A stretch of 64,000 nucleotides of DNA, taken from Methylotenera mobilis JLW8 (lineage in GTDB: Bacteria > Pseudomonadota > Gammaproteobacteria > Burkholderiales > Methylophilaceae). Shown piece by piece: positions 26,962-35,903 of the stretch. The DNA lies in NCBI RefSeq assembly GCF_000023705.1, contig NC_012968.1, positions 558,001-622,000 of the forward strand, given 5' to 3'. The stretch's first letter is position 1. Every line of letters starts with the position of its first letter. The position numbers were made by a program, and so were the translations under genes. The notes under the pieces are model-generated. The model made no database searches and was not told the DNA's origin. It saw only the letters and a program-made list of their open reading frames with translations.

Positions 26962-28554
26962 CTATTTAATAATCGGTTGTTCAGTAAAACTATGATAAGG
27001 CGGAGGTGATGGCAGGGTCCATTCCAGTCCCTCTGCACCTTCCCATACTTGGTCGGTTGCTTTTTTGCCGCCTTTCACTGTGCTGATAATGTTATAAACG
27101 AACAGCAGTTGTGATAGGCCTAGTACAAATGCAGCGATAGATGAAACCATGTTGAATTCAGCAAACTGCAATGCATAGTCTGGGATACGGCGCGGCATAC
27201 CGGCTAGACCCAAGAAGAATTGAGGGATGAAGGTCAGGTTAAACGAAATTGCGGTGAGCCAGAAATGCAGTTGGCCTAGCTTCTCGTTGTACATATGCCC
27301 GGTCATTTTTGGCAGCCAGTAATAAACGCCAGCCATAATGCCCATGATGCCGCCAGCAAACAGTGTGTAGTGGAAGTGTGCAACCACGAAGTAGCTGTTG
27401 TGATATTGAGCATCGGCTGCTACGTCAGCGAGTACTAGGCCGGTCAAGCCGCCAATACCAAATAGAATAATCCAGCCCACGGTAAATAGCATAGGCGTTT
27501 CAAAGCTCATGGAGCCGCGCCACATGGTTTTGATCCAACAGAAGAACAGCACCGCTAACGGTAATGAAATGGCCATGGTGCTATACATAAAATATAGCAG
27601 TGCTGGCACTGGCATACCTGCTGTGAAGAAGTGGTGCGCCCATACCACTACTGACATGGCACCGATAGCCCACAGTGAATATACCTGTGCTTTGTAGCCA
27701 TACATTGGTTTGCGTGAGAAGGTTTGCAGGATTTGTGGAATAAAACCCCATACCGGTAACAGCAGGATATACACTTCAGGATGACCAAAGAACCAGAATA
27801 AGTGCTGGAACATGATAGGGTCGCCACCGCCGGCAGCATCAAAAAAGTGGGTACCAAAATGACGGTCTGTCAGTAGCATAGTTACCGCGCCAGCTAGTAC
27901 CGGAATGGTTGCGATTAACAAGAATGCTGTAATCAACCAGCCCCATGCAAACATCGGCATTTTCATCAGTGTCATGCCTGGTGCGCGCATGTTAAACAGG
28001 GTAACGATAATGTTGATAGAGCCTAATACAGAAGAAATACCCAGTAAGTGCACTGCAAAAATGGCGAAGTCCACGCCTATGCCACCTTGAATCGAGAGTG
28101 GTGGATAGAATGTCCAGCCGGTGGCCAATGCACCATCACCAATGCCGAATAGTGCCAGGGTAAATGGCAGGGTGAGTAAAATGGCAGAGGGAGGAAGTAG
28201 CCAAAATCCCCAGTTGTTTAGGCGTGGCAGCGCCATATCTGGCGCGCCAATTTGCAGTGGCAACATCCAGTTGGCAAAGCCGGTGGCTGCTGGCATTAGC
28301 GCTGCAAAGATCATAATCAATGCATGCACGCCAATGAGTTGGTTAAAGAAATCAGGCTTCATTAGTTGCAAGCCTGGCTGGAATAACTCGGCACGTATGC
28401 CTAGTATCATAGAGCCACCCACCAAAAACATAATCAGTGAGAATGTCAGGTACATGGTACCGATATCTTTATGATTGGTGGTAGTTAGCCAGCGCATGAT
28501 CCCCGTCGGGTGGTCAGTGTGCTCATCATGATGTGCGACTGTAGTAGTGCTCAT
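26962..28554 (-). CDS. ctaD: Cytochrome c oxidase subunit I (aa3/caa3 type)
   Basis: This 530-residue, 12-helix subunit holds heme a, heme a3 and CuB. TTTNHKDIGTMYL is the N-terminal signature. The CuB helix is FWFFGHPEVYILLLP (His and cross-linked Tyr), VWAHHFFTAG gives the CuB His pair, and YFVVAHFHYTLF the heme ligands. The LVLADVAADAQYHNSYF loop is also typical. It is followed by the small assembly gene and preceded 21 nt upstream by ctaC. It is the high-oxygen counterpart of CcoN. Confidence 0.98.
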   Translation of the reverse strand: MSTTTVAHHDEHTDHPTGIMRWLTTTNHKDIGTMYLTFSLIMFLVGGSMILGIRAELFQPGLQLMKPDFFNQLIGVHALIMIFAALMPAATGFANWMLPLQIGAPDMALPRLNNWGFWLLPPSAILLTLPFTLALFGIGDGALATGWTFYPPLSIQGGIGVDFAIFAVHLLGISSVLGSINIIVTLFNMRAPGMTLMKMPMFAWGWLITAFLLIATIPVLAGAVTMLLTDRHFGTHFFDAAGGGDPIMFQHLFWFFGHPEVYILLLPVWGFIPQILQTFSRKPMYGYKAQVYSLWAIGAMSVVVWAHHFFTAGMPVPALLYFMYSTMAISLPLAVLFFCWIKTMWRGSMSFETPMLFTVGWIILFGIGGLTGLVLADVAADAQYHNSYFVVAHFHYTLFAGGIMGIMAGVYYWLPKMTGHMYNEKLGQLHFWLTAISFNLTFIPQFFLGLAGMPRRIPDYALQFAEFNMVSSIAAFVLGLSQLLFVYNIISTVKGGKKATDQVWEGAEGLEWTLPSPPPYHSFTEQPIIK

Positions 28555-28575
28555 AATTCTCTCCTGTACCTGTGT

Positions 28576-29790
28576 TTATTGGCGTGCGGCTTTAACTTGT
28601 GCGGGTTGCAGAACATCGCCCACACTGTTACCAAGCGCGTTGCGCTCATAAGTGATGACAGCAGCAATTTCAGTGTCATTTAATAGTGTTTTCCATGCGG
28701 GCATCACGCGGATACCATTCAATACCCGATCCAAATGGCTGTCAGGCAGGTATTTCCCATCGGCGCCAAAGATTGGTGAAGTTGCGATTTTGCTGCCAGT
28801 GAGTGCTGGGAAAGCTGGAGGTAACCCCGCTCCAGTGACTTGGTGGCACACCGCACAGTTTTTCTCGTAGACGACTTTGCCTTGTGCGACCAACTCGTCC
28901 TTGCTCCACTCTTTATCTGCACCAGCTGCTTGTGCTGTGATTTCTTTCTGTTTCTGCTCTACCCAAACTGCGTATTCCGCTTTAGGCAACGCATCCACTA
29001 CAACCGGCATATAGCCATGACCTTTACCGCACAACTCCTTACATTGACCGCGATAGGTGCCAGCTTTATCCACTTGTACCCAAGTTTCACGAATAAAGCC
29101 AGGAACGGCCACGCGTGAAGAGCCAAATTGCGGTACCCACCAGTTATGCAGTACGTCGGTTGATGTCATGAGTATGCGCACCTTGGCGCCAACCGGAAGC
29201 ACCAGCCGATTATCAACATCTAGCAGATAAGGGCTTTTTGGATCGTTAACCGGCGGCACTGTGCCATTGACTTGGTCTTGAGGCGTGGATAGCGTGCTGG
29301 TGAACTTAATACCTTTGGCATCGATTAGGCCATTTTGGTTGCCTTTTTCGGTGTTGCCTGCGTATTCATATTGCCAGCGCCATTGCGAGCCCGTGATTTT
29401 TATCATCATGTCCGACTCGTTTTTGGTGTCTTCCATCATCACCACGCTGTGGTAGGCAGGAATGCCCATGATGATAAAGTCAATCACGAGCAGAATGACA
29501 AAGGGGATTAGTGTCCAGAAAATTTCTGTTGCAGTGGACGGTGCTTTGTCTGTCACTGCTTGATGACCAACACTCTTGCGGTGTTTGATCAGTGAGTAAA
29601 TCATGATGGCGAGTACTACCACAAAAATCACGGCAACAATCAGCATGAATTTATTGTGTACATGTAGCGTATCAAGCGCCATCGGGGTGACTGGTTCAGG
29701 AAAGTTCCAGCGAATCTCAGCAAACACCTGCGGTGCTGTGAGTAACAAAAGTAAACCGAAACCAATCTTTTTCATAGCCTGCTTCAACAT
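28576..29790 (-). CDS. ctaC: Cytochrome c oxidase subunit II with fused cytochrome c (caa3 type)
   Basis: This 404-residue subunit has a signal peptide (KKIGFGLLLLLTAPQVFA), two membrane helices and a cupredoxin domain with the CuA site CKELCGKGHGYMPVVV. A C-terminal cytochrome c domain (NCAVCHQVTGAGLPPAFPAL, axial Met region RVMPAW) makes it a caa3-type subunit II. GGGAGAAGG just before ATG 29790 sets the start. The DUF2244 gene lies directly upstream (31 nt), so transcription may begin before that gene. Confidence 0.96.
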   Translation of the reverse strand: MLKQAMKKIGFGLLLLLTAPQVFAEIRWNFPEPVTPMALDTLHVHNKFMLIVAVIFVVVLAIMIYSLIKHRKSVGHQAVTDKAPSTATEIFWTLIPFVILLVIDFIIMGIPAYHSVVMMEDTKNESDMMIKITGSQWRWQYEYAGNTEKGNQNGLIDAKGIKFTSTLSTPQDQVNGTVPPVNDPKSPYLLDVDNRLVLPVGAKVRILMTSTDVLHNWWVPQFGSSRVAVPGFIRETWVQVDKAGTYRGQCKELCGKGHGYMPVVVDALPKAEYAVWVEQKQKEITAQAAGADKEWSKDELVAQGKVVYEKNCAVCHQVTGAGLPPAFPALTGSKIATSPIFGADGKYLPDSHLDRVLNGIRVMPAWKTLLNDTEIAAVITYERNALGNSVGDVLQPAQVKAARQ

Positions 29791-29821
29791 ACCTTCTCCC
29801 AAAACAAAAACCATTAAACAA

Positions 29822-30286
29822 TTAAACGATTTTTAAATCTTGCTTCAGTTGCCTGGCGATGACTTCTCGCTCTTCTTTGTTGATGTAACGACTGCCAAAT
29901 TCGACTTCCTTGCCATGTGAGCCAATGAAAATCGCTGTTGTACCGTCCAAGGTGTCGTGTAATGTCACCTTGACCCAGTAGCGCTGAAAAGTGAATTTCT
30001 CAAAACTTTTATAACTGTATTTCTCTATTACCACATCATCATTAACTATCTTAATGCTTTCAAAGTCACCGTAGTGCAGGTAAGCATTGATCAGCACGTA
30101 GGCGAGGGCTATGATTTCCAGCCCGGCAAATGGTAGCACCAGCCAAGCGCCCGCTAGGGTAAACCCTACGGTGATGGTTGTAGTGACGGTGAAAACACCA
30201 ACAAACAACCAGACCAAACCCGTTGGGGATAGCGAGTTATTTGGCTTTGCAATCAATATGTTGCCATCTGAGCCAGAAACCGTCAT
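29822..30286 (-). CDS. DUF2244 membrane protein
   Basis: The protein has 154 residues. Two membrane helices (VWLFVGVFTVTTTITVGFTL and WLVLPFAGLEIIALAYVL) precede a small soluble domain with F.RYWVKV and GSHGKEVEFGSRY..KEER, the DUF2244 pattern. Such genes commonly sit just upstream of ctaC. It is probably the first gene of the ctaCDGE operon, with a perfect palindrome 50 nt before its start. The function is unknown. Confidence 0.8.
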   Translation of the reverse strand: MTVSGSDGNILIAKPNNSLSPTGLVWLFVGVFTVTTTITVGFTLAGAWLVLPFAGLEIIALAYVLINAYLHYGDFESIKIVNDDVVIEKYSYKSFEKFTFQRYWVKVTLHDTLDGTTAIFIGSHGKEVEFGSRYINKEEREVIARQLKQDLKIV

Positions 30287-30335
30287 GCATCATCCAAGCC
30301 GTACGTTTAAATTGATGATTTGCTAATACAATTTC

Positions 30336-30358
30336 ACATGCGTCATTTTGACGCATGT
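30336..30358. promoter_or_regulatory. Perfect palindrome upstream of the DUF2244-ctaCDGE operon
   Basis: ACATGCGTCA and TGACGCATGT are perfect 10-bp arms with a 3-nt spacer. TTTC and GAAA extend the symmetry after a 2-nt interruption. No T-run of terminator length follows and the nearest gene ends ~200 nt away, so an operator for the oxidase operon is the simplest reading. The rest of 30287-30556 is AT-rich and holds no convincing gene. Confidence 0.5.
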
Positions 30359-30556
30359 CAGAAACTAGCATAAAAAAATTAATTACTCAAGAGAATTTGT
30401 TACATATTTGAAACAAATAGAAATATTTTTGAAAACATTTTTTCAGCATTTTCGCGCGTGAAAAAATGAGTAGTTTGAGGCTGGGTTTGCGTGCGTGGCA
30501 AATTATTAATTGGTGGTCAAAGCTGGAATTTTGGACGGTTTTATCGCAAAAAAATT

Positions 30557-30697
30557 TTAGTCATCATGTTCTAAAATGCGTTTGCCTTCGTCCTCAATAT
30601 CTTCAAATTGCCCACGATAAATTGCCCACCATAACCCACCAAGCACAACGAGTGCCATGATGACTGAGAGTGGAATGAGTACAAATAATATGTCCAT
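30557..30697 (-). CDS. ccoS: CcoS, cbb3 oxidase maturation protein
   Basis: The protein has 46 residues: MDILFVLIPLSVIMALVVLG, then GLWWAIYRGQFEDIEDEGKR and ILEHDD. One membrane helix followed by W....GQF.D.E.....IL is diagnostic of CcoS, needed for heme and copper insertion into cbb3. It starts 2 nt after the ccoI stop, the standard ccoIS arrangement. It is too short for most gene finders. Confidence 0.93.
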   Translation of the reverse strand: MDILFVLIPLSVIMALVVLGGLWWAIYRGQFEDIEDEGKRILEHDD

Positions 30698-30699
30698 GA

Positions 30700-33102
30700 C
30701 TAGCTCCTTAGTGAATCGCTAATTGTGTTGGTTTCATGATTGTTAGTTTCCAGTGCGTCAATTCCCTGCGTGTCAGTCTTTGATGATGCGAACTTAGTTA
30801 AGCGCAGCGCGTTTGCTACCACAATCAGCGAGCTTACCGCCATGCCCAAGCCTGCCAGCCACGCAGACAGTATGCCAAAAAAGGCAAGCGGGATGCTGAT
30901 TAAATTATAGACAATCGCCCAAGCGATATTTTCTTTAATAATTTTCATGGTTTGTTTGGCATGGCGAATTAAGTTTGGAATCTGACTGATATCACCATTT
31001 AAAAACACATAATCTGCATGTGCCAATGTGAGTGGCACGCCCTTACCCATGGCAATGGAGACATGGGCGCTGGCTAAAATCGGGCCGTCATTCAGGCCGT
31101 CGCCAACCATCAGCACCTTTTTGCCTTCACGTTTGAGTGCTTGTAAGCGCAAAAGTTTGTCTTCTGGGCTACATGCCGCTTGGAATTGCGTAATGCCGAT
31201 CTGTGTCGCAGTGTTTTCTACTGCATTTGAGCGGTCGCCAGACAGTAACTCGATGGCTAGCTTGGCCTCTTTTAGGGCGGCAATCGCGAGCGCTGCATTG
31301 TGCTTGATAGCTTCTTGCAAGGTGAAGGTTGCGAGCCAGCCTTGCTGGTTAGCTAAATACACTTGTTGTGTATTGGTATCGGCTATCGCAATGCCGCAGA
31401 ACATGGCCGAGCCTAGCTTGAGCTCGTCACCGACGGCGCAGTGCTCAGCTGTTGATGCATCGGTAGCGCTGGAGTTGATTTTTGCGCTAATGCCGGCACC
31501 CGATGTTTCCTGAATGTCATCTAACTCCATGGCGGGAGCTTGTAGATTGCCTGCTTTATGGGCGTTAACCAGCGCACGTGAGATTGGATGCATAGAGTGC
31601 TGGGCAACCGCAGCGGCAAGTGTCAGGGCAGCAGCTTCGCTTAGCCCGACCTTGGCGGAAATGGCTTTAATTTGAATGTGGTCTTCGGTCAGGGTGCCGG
31701 TTTTATCAAAAATGATGGTGTCGATATCGGCAATGTTTTCAATCGCCTGGATGCGTTTAATCAAAATTCCGCGCTTCACAAAAGCACTAGCACTGGCAAG
31801 CATGGCTGCCGGTGTGGCTAGTGAGAGTGCACATGGGCAAGTGACAATCAGCACTGCGGCGGCGGTCATCAAGGCGCGTCCGTGGTCTATATGCCATAGT
31901 AAGGCGGCTGCGCCGGCCGCGCTTAGCATCACGAAAAGTAGGAAGGGGCGGGCAACGCGATCTGCCAGTTTGGATAGACGCGGCTTTTCCACGGCGGCAT
32001 TGTTGATGAGGTTAACAATCTGGCCGTATTTGGTAGATTCGCCTATGGTATTGAGCGTGATGCACACAGGCTGGCGCAGGTTGTAGCTGCCGGCAATCAC
32101 ATCGTCGTGCAGGTTCTTTTGGATAGGCGTAGATTCGCCAGTAAGTAGTGATTCGTCAACGCTGGTATTGCCACTAATAATCGTGCCGTCAGCCGGAAAA
32201 GCCTCACCAATCTGTACGCGCACAACGTCGCCTACTTTGAGTTTGCTGTTCAGTACGCGGGCAAAAGTGCCATCGGGGTTCTGCCGCTCGGTATTTTCCG
32301 GGATGCGGCTGGCGAGGTTGTCCAGCGCCCCTAGCGTTTTGCGATGCAGTTTTACCTCAACTAAGCGTGCTGAAAGCAAAAAGAATACAAACATAGTGAG
32401 CGAGTCAAAATAGACGGTGTGCCCCCACCAGTTGCTGGGGTCAAAGGTGGCGGCCGAGCTCACAATAAAGGTGATGATAATGCCTAGCGCTACCGGCAGA
32501 TCCATGCTGATTTGTTTTTGCTTGAGGTCGCGCAGGGCGTTGCTGAAGAATGCGCTGCTGGAGAATAGCAGTACCGGCAGGCTCAGCAACCAAGATGCCC
32601 AGTTCAGTAAGTGCAAGATATCGCTGGAAATTTCACCTGGCGTTGTAAAGTAGGTGGGGCTGGCGTACATCATGACTTGCATCATGCAGAAGCCAGACAC
32701 CATCCAGCGCCAAAACGCTGCTCTTTGTTTTTGTAGTGAGGCTAGATCATCTTCATGCTGGGTAGCGGGGAAGGCGCTATAGCCTAAATTATGAATTGCG
32801 GTGAGTATTTTGGAAGGTAGTGTTGCGTCTGGCGCCCATACCACCACGGCGCGTCTTTTAGACATGCTCACACGCGCGCTAACGATGCCTGGCGTGGACT
32901 TCAAGCCTTCTTCAATAATGCCGGAGCAAGCTGCGCAGCGTAATCCATCCAGCAGTAGGTCAGATTGCACTAGTTGCTGTGTGGATTGTAGGTCTTGACT
33001 AGCAACCGGCTTGCTGAAGGCTTGCCATTGGTCTTCGGTATCTAAAATCGTCCAAGCTGCGTTGGATGGCGTGTCTTCGGTGCTGAAAGTATTGGTAAGC
33101 AA
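30700..33102 (-). CDS. ccoI: CcoI (FixI), copper-transporting P1B-type ATPase
   Basis: This 800-residue ATPase exports copper to the periplasmic side for cbb3 assembly. It has an N-terminal HMA domain with LRCAACSG (CxxC, ~54-60), eight membrane helices with the CPC ion motif in VTCPCALSLATPAAM (~419), the phosphorylation motif DKTGTLTED (~466), HPIS and GDGLNDGP (~669). The start is TTG at 33102, behind GGAG with a 7-nt gap; no in-frame ATG gives a better N-terminus. It diverges from clpB and precedes ccoS. Confidence 0.95.
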   Translation of the reverse strand: MLTNTFSTEDTPSNAAWTILDTEDQWQAFSKPVASQDLQSTQQLVQSDLLLDGLRCAACSGIIEEGLKSTPGIVSARVSMSKRRAVVVWAPDATLPSKILTAIHNLGYSAFPATQHEDDLASLQKQRAAFWRWMVSGFCMMQVMMYASPTYFTTPGEISSDILHLLNWASWLLSLPVLLFSSSAFFSNALRDLKQKQISMDLPVALGIIITFIVSSAATFDPSNWWGHTVYFDSLTMFVFFLLSARLVEVKLHRKTLGALDNLASRIPENTERQNPDGTFARVLNSKLKVGDVVRVQIGEAFPADGTIISGNTSVDESLLTGESTPIQKNLHDDVIAGSYNLRQPVCITLNTIGESTKYGQIVNLINNAAVEKPRLSKLADRVARPFLLFVMLSAAGAAALLWHIDHGRALMTAAAVLIVTCPCALSLATPAAMLASASAFVKRGILIKRIQAIENIADIDTIIFDKTGTLTEDHIQIKAISAKVGLSEAAALTLAAAVAQHSMHPISRALVNAHKAGNLQAPAMELDDIQETSGAGISAKINSSATDASTAEHCAVGDELKLGSAMFCGIAIADTNTQQVYLANQQGWLATFTLQEAIKHNAALAIAALKEAKLAIELLSGDRSNAVENTATQIGITQFQAACSPEDKLLRLQALKREGKKVLMVGDGLNDGPILASAHVSIAMGKGVPLTLAHADYVFLNGDISQIPNLIRHAKQTMKIIKENIAWAIVYNLISIPLAFFGILSAWLAGLGMAVSSLIVVANALRLTKFASSKTDTQGIDALETNNHETNTISDSLRS

Positions 33103-33179
33103 AAATCCACTCCATGCAATGGCATTGTCAAACAGACGGTGAGCTCCATTGCCTTTTAAATAACGAATTAATACTTTGT

Positions 33180-33206
33180 ATTATATATTGAAAAGCTGAC
33201 ATTCAA
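33180..33206 (-). promoter_or_regulatory. Putative promoter of ccoIS
   Basis: On the minus strand TTGAAT (33206-33201), a short 15-bp spacer and a perfect TATAAT (33185-33180). It overlaps the divergent heat-shock promoter of clpB. The short spacer lowers confidence. Confidence 0.4.
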
Positions 33207-33214
33207 CCCCACGT
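33188..33214 (+). promoter_or_regulatory. Sigma32 heat-shock promoter of clpB
   Basis: TTGAAAA at 33188-33194 and CCCCACGT at 33207-33214, 12 nt apart, match the sigma32 consensus CTTGAAA...CCCCATnT. The predicted start lies about 40 nt before the clpB GTG. Confidence 0.75.
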
Positions 33215-33262
33215 AGAGAGCATAAAAGCATTTAAACCTTAGAGTGAAAATAGGAGAAATCT

Positions 33263-35854
33263 GTGCGCTTTGATAAATTAACCACTAAGTTCCAACAAGC
33301 GATTAGCGACGCACAAAGCTTGGCTTTGGGCGCTGATAATACCGCGATTGAATCACAACATTTGTTACAGGCATTGCTGCAGCAAGAAGACGGCGGTACT
33401 GCATCGCTATTGGCCCGTGCTGGAGTGCAGCTGAATCAACTGAAAACGGGCTTGACGGCAGCCATTGCCAATTTACCTAAATCAACAGATACCAGCGGCG
33501 AGGTGGCGATTTCTCGTGATTTAAATAATCTGCTGAATGTGACCGATAAGCTGTCACAAAAACGCGGCGACGCTTACATCGCTAGCGAAATGTTCTTGTT
33601 AGCTTTGGCTGATGATAAAGGTGAAACTGCGAAGTTGCTTAAACAAAATGGCCTGACTAAAACTGCACTAGAAGCTGCCGTGCAAGCAGTGCGTGGCAAT
33701 GAAAATGTGGATAGCCAGGAAGCTGAAGGTCAACGTGAGTCGCTGAAGAAATATACGATAGATTTAACGGAGCGTGCGCGCCTTGGTAAGCTAGACCCTG
33801 TCATTGGTCGCGATGATGAGATACGCCGTGCGATACAAGTATTGCAGCGCCGAACCAAAAACAACCCGGTACTGATTGGTGAGCCGGGCGTTGGTAAAAC
33901 TGCCATTGTGGAAGGCTTGGCGCAGCGTATTGTCAATGGTGAGGTGCCTGAGTCACTCAAAGGAAAAAAAGTATTGTCATTGGATATGGCAGCTTTACTG
34001 GCGGGTGCCAAATACCGCGGTGAGTTTGAAGAGCGCTTGAAGTCTGTATTGAAAGAGCTAGCGCAGGATGAAGGCCAAACCATCGTGTTTATTGATGAAA
34101 TTCATACCATGGTTGGTGCAGGTAAAGCCGAAGGTGCGATGGACGCGGGCAATATGCTGAAGCCGGCTTTAGCGCGCGGTGAATTGCACTGCGTGGGCGC
34201 GACCACTTTAGACGAATACCGCAAATATATTGAAAAAGACGCAGCACTGGAGCGCCGTTTCCAAAAGGTATTGGTGGATGAGCCTAGCGTAGAGGCAACC
34301 ATCGCTATTTTACGTGGCTTACAAGAGAAGTATGAGCTACATCATGGGGTGGAAATTACCGACCCTGCCATTGTGGCCGCAGCCGAGTTGAGCCATCGCT
34401 ATATTACCGACCGTTTTTTACCCGATAAAGCCATTGATTTAATTGATGAAGCGGCAAGCCGCATCAAGATGGAAATTGACTCTAAACCAGAGGTGATGGA
34501 TAAATTGGAGCGCCGTTTGATTCAACTCAAAATTGAGCGTGAAGCGGTGCGCCGTGAAAAAGATGAGGGCAGTAAAAAGCGCTTTGAATTGATTGAAGAT
34601 GAAATCAGCAAGCTGGAAAAAGAGTATGCTGATTTAGAAGAAATCTGGAAATCAGAAAAAGCGCAGGTACAGGGCTCTGCACACATTAAAGAGGCGATTG
34701 AAAAAGTAAAATTTGAGATGGAAGAAGCCACGCGTAAGGGCGACTGGCAGAAAGTCTCTGAGTTGCAGTATGGCAAGTTGCCTCAACTGGAAACGCAATT
34801 GAAGCAGGCATCTACCGCTGAAGTGAGTGTAGATTTAAGCAAACACAAAATGCTGCGCACGGAAGTGGGCGCGGATGAGATTGCTGAGGTGGTCAGTCGC
34901 GCTACGGGTATACCTGTGAGCAAGATGATGACCGGTGAGCGTGAAAAATTGCTGACTATGGAGGCGAAGCTGCACGAGCGCGTGGTGGGGCAGGATGAAG
35001 CAGTGCGTCTGGTGTCGGATGCGATTCGTCGTTCCCGTTCTGGTTTAGGTGATCCGAATCGGCCTTATGGCAGCTTCTTGTTTTTAGGTCCTACCGGCGT
35101 GGGTAAAACTGAGCTATGCAAATCTCTTGCTAACTTCTTGTTTGATTCAGAAGAGCACCTGATTCGTATCGACATGAGCGAGTTCATGGAGAAACACTCG
35201 GTTGCTCGTATGATAGGTGCGCCTCCAGGTTATGTGGGTTATGAAGAAGGTGGCACCTTAACTGAGGCGGTGCGTCGCAAACCTTACAGCGTGATTTTGC
35301 TGGACGAGGTGGAGAAGGCGCATCCGGATGTATTTAATGTGCTGCTGCAAGTACTAGATGATGGCCGCCTGACCGATGGCCAAGGTCGTACTGTGGATTT
35401 TAAAAACACCGTCATCATCATGACCTCTAACCTTGGCAGTCAAATGATACAAAGTATGAGCGACCAAGACTACCAACTGGTGAAATTGGCGGTGATGGGC
35501 GAGGTTAAAACGCATTTCCGTCCGGAGTTTGTGAACCGGATTGACGAAGTTGTTGTGTTCCATGCCTTAGGCGAAGAGAACATTAAATCGATAGCGGCTA
35601 TTCAGTTGCAATACTTGGCGAAACGCTTGGCTGCAATGGATATGCAACTCGAGTTGACGGACGCTGCGATTGCCGAAATTGCGAATGCCGGGTTTGACCC
35701 TGTGTATGGTGCGCGGCCATTGAAACGTGCAATTCAGAGTGAGATTGAGAACCCGTTGGCGCGTGAAATCTTGGCAGGGAATTTTATTGCCAAAGACACT
35801 GTCAAAATCGACGTGAGGGCTGGGAAGCTGGTATTTTCAAAAGCAACGGTTTAA
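33263..35854 (+). CDS. clpB: ClpB ATP-dependent disaggregase
   Basis: This 863-residue Hsp100 chaperone resolubilises aggregated proteins with DnaK. An N-terminal Clp-N repeat domain (1-145) is followed by AAA domain 1 (Walker A GEPGVGKT ~207, Walker B FIDEIH), a long coiled-coil middle domain (~410-520) that distinguishes ClpB from ClpA/C, AAA domain 2 (GPTGVGKT ~609, [14 protein letters not shown]) and the D2-small domain. The start is GTG at 33263 with AGGAGA five nt upstream; [14 protein letters not shown] is the family N-terminus. A sigma32 promoter lies upstream. Confidence 0.98.
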   Translation: MRFDKLTTKFQQAISDAQSLALGADNTAIESQHLLQALLQQEDGGTASLLARAGVQLNQLKTGLTAAIANLPKSTDTSGEVAISRDLNNLLNVTDKLSQKRGDAYIASEMFLLALADDKGETAKLLKQNGLTKTALEAAVQAVRGNENVDSQEAEGQRESLKKYTIDLTERARLGKLDPVIGRDDEIRRAIQVLQRRTKNNPVLIGEPGVGKTAIVEGLAQRIVNGEVPESLKGKKVLSLDMAALLAGAKYRGEFEERLKSVLKELAQDEGQTIVFIDEIHTMVGAGKAEGAMDAGNMLKPALARGELHCVGATTLDEYRKYIEKDAALERRFQKVLVDEPSVEATIAILRGLQEKYELHHGVEITDPAIVAAAELSHRYITDRFLPDKAIDLIDEAASRIKMEIDSKPEVMDKLERRLIQLKIEREAVRREKDEGSKKRFELIEDEISKLEKEYADLEEIWKSEKAQVQGSAHIKEAIEKVKFEMEEATRKGDWQKVSELQYGKLPQLETQLKQASTAEVSVDLSKHKMLRTEVGADEIAEVVSRATGIPVSKMMTGEREKLLTMEAKLHERVVGQDEAVRLVSDAIRRSRSGLGDPNRPYGSFLFLGPTGVGKTELCKSLANFLFDSEEHLIRIDMSEFMEKHSVARMIGAPPGYVGYEEGGTLTEAVRRKPYSVILLDEVEKAHPDVFNVLLQVLDDGRLTDGQGRTVDFKNTVIIMTSNLGSQMIQSMSDQDYQLVKLAVMGEVKTHFRPEFVNRIDEVVVFHALGEENIKSIAAIQLQYLAKRLAAMDMQLELTDAAIAEIANAGFDPVYGARPLKRAIQSEIENPLAREILAGNFIAKDTVKIDVRAGKLVFSKATV

Positions 35855-35903
35855 GTGACTAGCTGGCTCACGGTAATGCTAAGCCTGCCAAAGGAGTGGA
35901 CTT

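Noticed and set aside
30466-30660. 64-residue + strand ORF between DUF2244 and ccoI
   Set aside because: It overlaps ccoS, which is strongly supported on the other strand; its composition looks like a shadow frame and it has no ribosome site.
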